41,019 nucleotides of DNA from NCBI GenBank assembly GCA_937918935.1, contig CAKZSI010000014.1, forward strand, positions 1 to 41,019. The letters are read 5' to 3'. The translations under genes were made by a program, and so were the position numbers. The notes below the pieces were generated by a model. It made no database searches. It saw nothing but the letters and a program-made list of their open reading frames with translations, and was not told where the DNA came from. Source of the DNA: an uncultured Chloroflexales bacterium. GTDB taxonomy: Bacteria; Chloroflexota; Chloroflexia; Chloroflexales; Chloroflexaceae. Of this stretch, positions 40,814-41,019 are shown piece by piece; the first letter of the stretch is position 1, and each line of letters begins with the position of its first letter.

Positions 40814-40842
40814 TTGCAGCGCGAGGTCCACAGGTGTACAAT
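40814..40842 (+). promoter_or_regulatory. Leader promoter of the CRISPR array
   Basis: TTGCAG, a 17-nt spacer and TACAAT. Transcription would start near 40849, about 75 nt before the first repeat, reading into the array on the + strand. Confidence 0.6.
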
Positions 40843-40922
40843 AAACACGTACAACGTTCCAGGAGGGGCGGGAAGAGAGCTTTGAGTGTCAACATAGCCC
40901 TATGCTTGCCGTTGAAGGGCGG

Positions 40923-41019
40923 GTTTCAACCACATCGGCTCACGGTAGAGCACTGAAACAGCAGGCAATATCGTGGGCGTCAATCGGGCGAAGGTGTTTC
41001 AACCACATCGGCTCACGGT
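40923..41019 (+). CRISPR. Start of a CRISPR array (first repeat, first spacer, partial second repeat)
   Basis: Repeat 1 spans 40923-40959 (37 nt): it begins GTTTCAACCACATCGG and ends in CTGAAAC, with GTTTCA/TGAAAC at the two ends. Spacer 1 is 40960-40995 (36 nt). The second repeat starts at 40996 and matches 24 of 24 bases before the window ends. The last 8 bases, ACTGAAAC, resemble the usual ATTGAAAC crRNA handle, so the array is read on the + strand, away from the leader. The exact 3' end of the repeat rests on one copy. The interior of the repeat has little self-pairing. Confidence 0.93.

Larger units (their letters stand above)
40529..40922 (+). other. CRISPR leader region
   Basis: These 394 bases between cas4 and the first repeat have no gene. 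They contain a strong hairpin (40561-40595), an AT-richer stretch (about 40760-40800) and a sigma70-like promoter (40814-40842). The last bases, GTTGAA at 40911-40916, form an inverted repeat with TTTCAAC at the start of the first repeat. Confidence 0.7.

Noticed and set aside
1-41019. tRNA, rRNA or known riboswitch genes
   Set aside because: I found no cloverleaf, rRNA segment or recognisable riboswitch core by eye in the gene-free stretches.

Overview
The window looks like a chromosomal segment of a GC-rich, filamentous-type Chloroflexota bacterium (Chloroflexus/Roseiflexus relatives). This is an inference from gene content and style: TPR-CHAT proteins, WYL-regulated type I-B cas genes, a complete hyp set, GC-rich codons and short purine-rich dyads between genes. 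No rRNA or tRNA gene was found, so the assignment is not proven.

Left part (1-13.9 kb). A possible transposase tail abuts a 5'-truncated membrane-glycosyltransferase-like gene, followed by a Nudix hydrolase. Next come an anti-sigma-like protein, a 948-residue TPR-CHAT caspase-like protease and a secreted subtilase with a run of 12 aspartates. Two decayed genes follow (a 3'-truncated unknown fused by a deletion to an N-terminally shortened ABC exporter). Then there is a polysaccharide-type operon: membrane PIG-L deacetylase, ATP-grasp ligase, GT2 synthase, and a separate glycoside-hydrolase-like lipoprotein. The same two-part upstream element (GGTATTTTT, about 14 nt, CTCTGTTcacGTGA) precedes the anti-sigma gene, the subtilase and the PIG-L operon. 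This suggests one regulon, perhaps driven by an ECF sigma factor encoded elsewhere.

Middle part (13.9-22.3 kb). A full [NiFe]-hydrogenase maturation locus: a leftward operon DUF1641-hypA-hypB-unknown-hypC-hypD-hypE and a divergent hypF. A good sigma70-like promoter and a 16-nt dyad lie between them, and hypF may be leaderless. A 3-hydroxyisobutyrate-dehydrogenase-like gene lies tail-to-tail with hypF.

Right-middle part (22.3-30.2 kb). A GAF-GAF histidine kinase is followed 15 nt later by a two-amidase-domain protein with three internal repeats. Then come an HD hydrolase, an RDD membrane protein, a protein with nine contiguous 13-residue repeats, and a broken nucleotidyltransferase gene.

Right part (30.4-41.0 kb). 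A type I-B (Cst/Tneap-like) CRISPR-Cas system: WYL regulator, a perfect 23-nt hairpin/operator, cas8b1-cas7-cas5-cas3-cas6, then cas1-cas2-cas4, a terminator hairpin, a leader with a TTGCAG-N17-TACAAT promoter, and the first repeat-spacer unit of an array that runs off the window end. The Cas8 has no CXXC motif at all, unlike the Cst1 family norm.
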